Shown here piece after piece: positions 18,552 through 22,621 of a stretch of DNA of 22,621 nucleotides. This DNA is from Chara braunii (taxonomy: Eukaryota; Streptophyta; Charophyceae; Charales; Characeae): NCBI GenBank assembly GCA_003427395.1, contig BFEA01000386.1, forward strand, positions 760,584-783,204, read 5' to 3'. The notes under the pieces were generated by a model that did not search any database, had not been told where the DNA came from, and saw nothing but the letters and a program-made list of their open reading frames with translations. A program made the position numbers and the translations under genes. Numbering within the stretch: position 1 is the first letter of the stretch; every line of letters begins with the position of its first letter.

Positions 18552-19496
18552 ACAACTGAGCTTGTGTTTCTGCAATGCTTGGGAGCAGTGCTCACCTGGT
18601 GCTGATGGGACCGCATCTGGCACCAAGGTGGACTGGGCATACGAGTGGAAAGCCCTTCTCCTGGCAGGCCTTGCACCCCTTGCACCCCCCACAGTTAACC
18701 ACCTTCACTGAAAATCTCTTCACTGTAGGGAGAAAAGCATGCCCCCCGTGATCACCAACTGAAATTAAATAGGCCGCCACTTGCGGCGGTAATAGTCAAC
18801 GCTGCGCCCATCCATTTACATTTCACTTCACTTTGAGTCATCCATTCCATCCAGCATGGCTCTGTTTAACTTAACAGAGGCACGACGATCGATCGATGAT
18901 AATTGCTAAGTTTATAGAACGTTGTACCCGTTTCTGGGCATTTCAGATCCTTGCCCAACCGATACACTGCGGGCACTCTGGTGGCACACATGCATGCACA
19001 ACCTAAAGCACGTCCGGGTGGAGGGGCTGGAGGTCACAGACATGATACAACAGTTCCATCCATATGGAACTACAAGGTCAATGTTCACACAACAAATCCA
19101 TGTTCGCTCACTTCACACAATACGAAGACATTCACAAAAGCATCTAACAATTCTCTAAGGACTGGCTGGGGGGAGAACAGGGAGGATGGATGGCACATGT
19201 AAGCTGGCCTAGAGGAGGAAGAGGAGAAGGGGGGGAAAGAGAGGAGGGATCTAGAAGAAAGGATTACACCCTTATCTTTTATGATTGGATGCAGATTAAC
19301 CTGGTGATTCCACTGAGGTCCCCCACCGGTTTCCCAGATCTGTTCCCCCCCCTCAAAGCAAATGTAATCGTAGATCTCCAATGGCATGGCATGCCAGGGT
19401 AACCAGGGTTCAGTGTTTAAAGGAGAGGGAGAAGAGGCTCGAGCTTCAGGGGAAGAACATGCCTCAGGCAATCCCAGTATAATCTGCAATACTCCA
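18552..19496. other. Non-coding stretch with isolated hairpin-family copy and purine tract
   Basis: No gene is recognised. A single likeness of the hairpin family seen at 9.8-10.6 kb (CT-AAGTTTAT-AG) lies at 18906-18917. GTTCCAT-CCAT-ATGGAAC forms a hairpin near 19051. A strongly purine-rich tract occupies about 19209-19254. The 134-codon minus-strand frame (19489-19085) reads through this tract as a Ser/Pro-rich run and has no known domain. Confidence 0.35.
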
Positions 19497-19850
19497 TTTC
19501 AACTTCAGAGGCACACAGGCAATGTCCAATGATGGGGTCCAGGGTTTATAGGATAGGGGATGAAGGGTTTACAGAATAGGAAGGAATGCCAGTGTTTTTC
19601 TGCAGATCTTGGACCTGCGGAGGTGCTTAGATACAGTCAGCTACAGGCAGGGGTCAGTCTCCTTTGCAATCCCCCACTTGAACTCTAGAGACAGACATGC
19701 AGTGTCCAAGGCTGGGGTCCAGGGTTATAGGAAGGGGGATCAAGGGTTCACAGACCAGGAAGGAAGGTCAGTGCTTTGCTGCAAATCTAGGGCCTGTGGC
19801 CAGTCAAGTTACAGGCAGGAGCCTTTAACCCCATTCTAAGGAGATCCAAG
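19497..19850. repeat. Two diverged tandem copies of a 180-bp unit
   Basis: GGGGTCCAGGGTT occurs at 19534 and 19714, exactly 180 bp apart. The surroundings match in order: AACTTCAGAG/AACTCTAGAG, a GTGTCCAA-type segment, GGAAGGAA with CAGTG, a TCTGCAGATCT/GCTGCAAATCT variant, and ACAGGCAGG. The divergence is substantial, so the duplication is old. No frame is shared by the two copies. Confidence 0.7.
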
Positions 19851-21266
19851 TGTGAGGAACGAGCCCTCGAAAGGCCCTTGCCGGGCACACAAATGTTCAG
19901 GATTCAGGCCCCAGCAAGCCTCGTCCATGCCGTAAGTGAAGGCAGGCCTGCATATTTGCATGAGGCCTATTTTTGCCATTTTCTGTATGTGGGGTATCAG
20001 ACAGTTGCAGCACGCCAGGTCATTACAGAGCAATGTGAGCCTTCCCTGGCTCCTTCCACAAGCAGCACCTGTGTCGTACAGTTGAGCCCAGGGCTCATTC
20101 GTTTGAGGCCCTGGGCACATGCGTTCATGGGCCGACAAGTCACGTAGCAGCCGCGTTCCAATGAGAAAGCAGCTCCGTCGTCACACACATGCCACGAGCC
20201 AATGAGATCGCAGCAAACACTTGGTGCCTGGTGGACAGGCCACACGATGCTGCGGGCCCTTGCAACTGTCTGAATGGCCCAGAACGCAGCCACTTTGGCC
20301 CAACGTGAAGCTACCGAGTCCCCAGCCCAGCAGGCCCAAGAAGAGGCCGAAGCAGGGCGCACTTTCCATAAAGGAAAGTGCCTGCCCCAGCTCCAGGCAT
20401 TCTGGCCTGAGTGGGCAATGCGGCGAGGCTGCTGCATTAGCGCACGAAGCAGCTGCGCTAGCGCTGCGGGCCAGACACGCGGCACAGGGGTGAGAGAGGG
20501 GTGCTGCTGTGGCATAGGGCGCACGATGGCCATAGCCTGGCTGTTGGGCGCATGAGCGGTGATGGCGATGGTCTTCAGGTAGGAGGCGCAGAGAGAGGGG
20601 CGTCAGGGGTGATGAGGGGAGGAGTGAGACACATACCAGGTGTATGCTGGCAGTCTGCATTGGCGATGACGTCACATACATTGGTCTTCAACTTCGATGT
20701 GTTCCTGTTGCGTGAACGTAGATAGGATAGATAGGCTGAGTAGTGTAGGCTGGGCGCTGGGCGCCACTCCGTAGGAGTGGCATTGGATACTATGTTGGTG
20801 TGGCCAGAGAGCGTCGGCACTGACATTTGGGTTCACTGTATTGCTCTTATTTGGATGGTATCTTGGTGCATTGTGCTCTCTGCTTGGTGCATGACTATCT
20901 GGACTACTTCGTGATTTTGCAATTCGGATTTCTGTCTATCGCTCTCGCTCATATTCCTTGCACAAGCAATTAGAAGGGGAGGTAGCTAGCATATTGGTGA
21001 GCAGTCCTGGCGGCCTACCCCTCGCATACCTGATTTGATGTAATACATTTCAGTACCACCTGTATATGAATTCTGTAAATGGGACGCTGGACCCGATTTC
21101 CAGCAGGTGCAGCTCCCCGGCAATAGATGGAGCCCCCCCGGATTAGCTAGAGGTGACTGCCTTTACCAGCACCTCAAGCTTCCTCGTGGGCTGTTTTTTG
21201 TGGGTGGGGGGGTAAACAAAAGAAAACGGTGCTTTTCCCAATTGCATCTCGCCTCCCCTCCCTTCG
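19851..21266. other. Non-coding stretch, no gene recognised
   Basis: The GC-rich part 20200-20560 is open in several frames on both strands at once (up to 178 codons), which reflects base composition rather than a gene. The translations are Ala/Cys/Trp-rich and without motif. GCCACTCC-GTA-GGAGTGGC is a perfect hairpin near 20763-20781. TGACGTCA, a CRE/bZIP-type palindrome, is at 20667-20674 and may be chance. No RNA gene was found. Confidence 0.35.
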
Positions 21267-21304
21267 GACTAATGTACTCTGCATTGGTTCCAATTTTACT
21301 GGAT
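21267..21304 (-). ncRNA. Third U6-like fragment (core only)
   Basis: The minus strand reads GATCCAGTAAAATTGGAAC followed by CAATGCAGAGTACATTAG, which follows the U6 segment from just after the 5' stem-loop through the ACAGAGA region with one extra base. The ACAGAGA box is altered to GCAGAGT. No 5' stem-loop or 3' half is present. At this length it is suggestive rather than proven, but it becomes more credible with two clearer U6-like copies in the same window. Confidence 0.4.
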
Positions 21305-21458
21305 CTTTTTTCTTCTAACCACCAGATTGGACCCCAGCCAACTGACAATTAGGCTCTTATGCAAGCAGGCCATCAAAAGGTTAAGGTTGGTGGTTATGGG
21401 CACTTATCTTGGCCCTCGAATGATGAAGAGCACAGTGAGATGCGATAGTTATTACTTA

Positions 21459-21636
21459 AGCCGCCAGTTCACCCAAGGCAGAGTACTGCACTTACCAGTT
21501 TATGCAGTAAGAGCATTTCTATTCGGGCCTGCGCCAGTAGCCAAAGCAGCAGAACAGTGTGAAAAGGCAGCCTTGGAAGGTAGGTAGCTTTGTGAACTGA
21601 GGCTCGTGTGAACTGGTGGCTTAAACCACCAGTACT
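21459..21636. repeat. Short inverted repeat with terminal hairpin
   Basis: AAGCCGCCAGTTCAC (21459-21473) and GTGAACTGGTGGCTT (21608-21622) are inverted copies with one mismatch, bounding about 165 bp. The right arm also forms its own hairpin, CTGGTGG-CTTAAA-CCACCAG (21613-21632). The end of this hairpin recurs inverted at 22254-22270 (AGTACTGGTGGTTTAAA, 16 of 17 matching). It could be a tiny MITE or a mobile hairpin. No target duplication was established. Confidence 0.5.
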
Positions 21637-22437
21637 TTTGAATCTTCCCCTGCCGAGCCTCGAAATGCATTGCCTGCCGGAGAAAAACAAACCGGCGCAG
21701 GCCTTCTTTTGGCTGGTGCCACCAGCCACTTTGCTCCCCCCGGAACTTGAATTGCATAAATCCATGAGCCATCTACCTTGCATGCAGGTAGCGCCCAAGG
21801 CTTCTGCCAAAGGCAGGCCCGCCTGAGTATCAAAACAAAACGGACGTATCAGTCGCAAAAGTTGGTACTTGTACCACTTTTCACACAGAGAGGTACCAAC
21901 ATCAACATTTTAAGAACAGACTCAGCATGGGTGAACACTTTTGGTTCAGCAAGTTAGGCTCTACCAAGTGGCAGGTAAACATAACATCGACAGTAGTACA
22001 ATACAGTTCTAAAAAGTGGGCCCAGCACTGATTGCTTCTCCACAGTAGGGAAGGATCAACTGTCGATAGACACTAGCTGTCCTTCTGCCCCATCATGTCT
22101 GATAACTGTCCTACCAAAAGCACAACCACCAGTGCCTCCGAGCATCTTTTTCCAATGCAATTTTTTGCCAGCCCCTCACATTCCAAATTGTCAGACGGAC
22201 ATGCCTACTGGGCGTGAACTTACCCGGTGGGTGAGTGCAAGATAACTGTGATGAGTACTGGTGGTTTAAACATCCAGCCCATGCCCACCCTGCTTGGCCA
22301 ACTGTAGCATATCAGAAAGTGAAATGCACTAACAGCCTAGGATCTAGCAATGATGAAAGTGGCAACAACCAGCAGCATAGATGCAACATTCACCAGATGT
22401 CAATGTGCACAATGCAACAAGTAAACCAACGAGAAAA
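21637..22437. other. Non-coding stretch with small inverted repeats
   Basis: No gene is visible. GGTAC/GTACC-type inverted repeats cluster at about 21857-21901 (GTTGGTAC, GTACCAC, GGTACCAAC). The inverted copy of the 21.6-kb hairpin motif is at 22254-22270. The 129-codon minus-strand frame (21858-21469) runs across the inverted repeat and shows no known motif. Confidence 0.35.
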
Positions 22438-22477
22438 AACAACAACAACAACAACACATTTGCATCATCATCATCAT
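22438..22477. repeat. Compound trinucleotide microsatellite (AAC)6 and (CAT)5
   Basis: Six AAC units (22438-22455) are followed after a few bases by five CAT units (22463-22477). These are perfect but short. The following 140 bases to the window end show nothing recognisable. Confidence 0.9.
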
Positions 22478-22621
22478 GGGCTGGGGAACAGCGCAGCGGA
22501 ATAATAGTAACCAAGAGGACACGTGGACAACAACAGGAAAGGGAGAAACTTCGGAAGGGCAGGACATTAGGAAGATTGCCCTTCCGCTCACACACATAGG
22601 GAGAGATCCATAGACATGCGA

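Noticed and set aside
19997-20681. Overlapping minus-strand frames of 178 and 166 codons.
   Set aside because: Several frames on both strands are open over the same GC-rich bases, the translations are compositionally odd and share no domain, and no splice or start context supports one over another.

Overview
This is a eukaryotic, repeat-dominated and largely non-coding window. No intact conventional protein gene is visible. Short C/T-rich intron-like pieces with CTAAC-type branch sites, a Helitron eroded mainly by C-to-T/G-to-A changes, U6-snRNA-like sequences and densely stacked inverted repeats point to a large transposon-rich genome. A basidiomycete fungus (perhaps rust-like) is my best guess. 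A plant or alga is not excluded, because the U6-like sequences and the TTCGGCA-type tandem repeats would also fit there.

Layout. (1) About 123-7163, minus strand: a decayed autonomous Helitron. A zinc-finger/Rep (HUH) part lies at 7163-4707 and a Pif1-like helicase at 4706-2515. The reading frame is cut by about eight in-frame stops (nearly all TGA), at least one frameshift, and a 157-bp internal rearrangement. Two catalytic positions are lost (second HUH-motif His to Tyr; Walker A Gly to Arg). The helicase tail is present twice (2175-2475 and 2517-2820). Downstream on the same strand is a second, unrecognised broken ORF (2020-123) preceded by a good polypyrimidine/AG splice acceptor. (2) 7164-11460: non-coding, with an assembly N, palindromes, a four-copy ~120-bp tandem array (8945-9395), a duplication across a second N (9444-9617), and an unusual family of about ten short hairpin repeats (9756-10612) whose stems covary around a conserved 8-nt loop. 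(3) 11460-14700: C-rich, intron-like and repeat sequence. It contains an untrimmed Nextera junction adapter (12786-12823), so contiguity there is doubtful, and two U6-like sequences on the minus strand (13605-13846). (4) 14700-17300: featureless except a ~54-bp tandem repeat. (5) 17329-17839: a 511-bp non-autonomous inverted-repeat transposon with perfect 16-bp termini, built almost entirely of small hairpins. (6) 17840-22621: low-complexity and repeat sequence, a possible broken Cys/His-rich ORF, a 180-bp tandem repeat, a third U6-like fragment, inverted repeats and microsatellites.

How the parts relate: only the Helitron ORFs form a functional unit (rolling-circle transposition), and that unit is dead in this copy. 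The strongest candidates for something undescribed are the covarying hairpin family, the hairpin-chain inverted-repeat element, the recurrent U6-derived sequences and the unidentified Helitron-linked ORF. All were read by eye, with no searches run.
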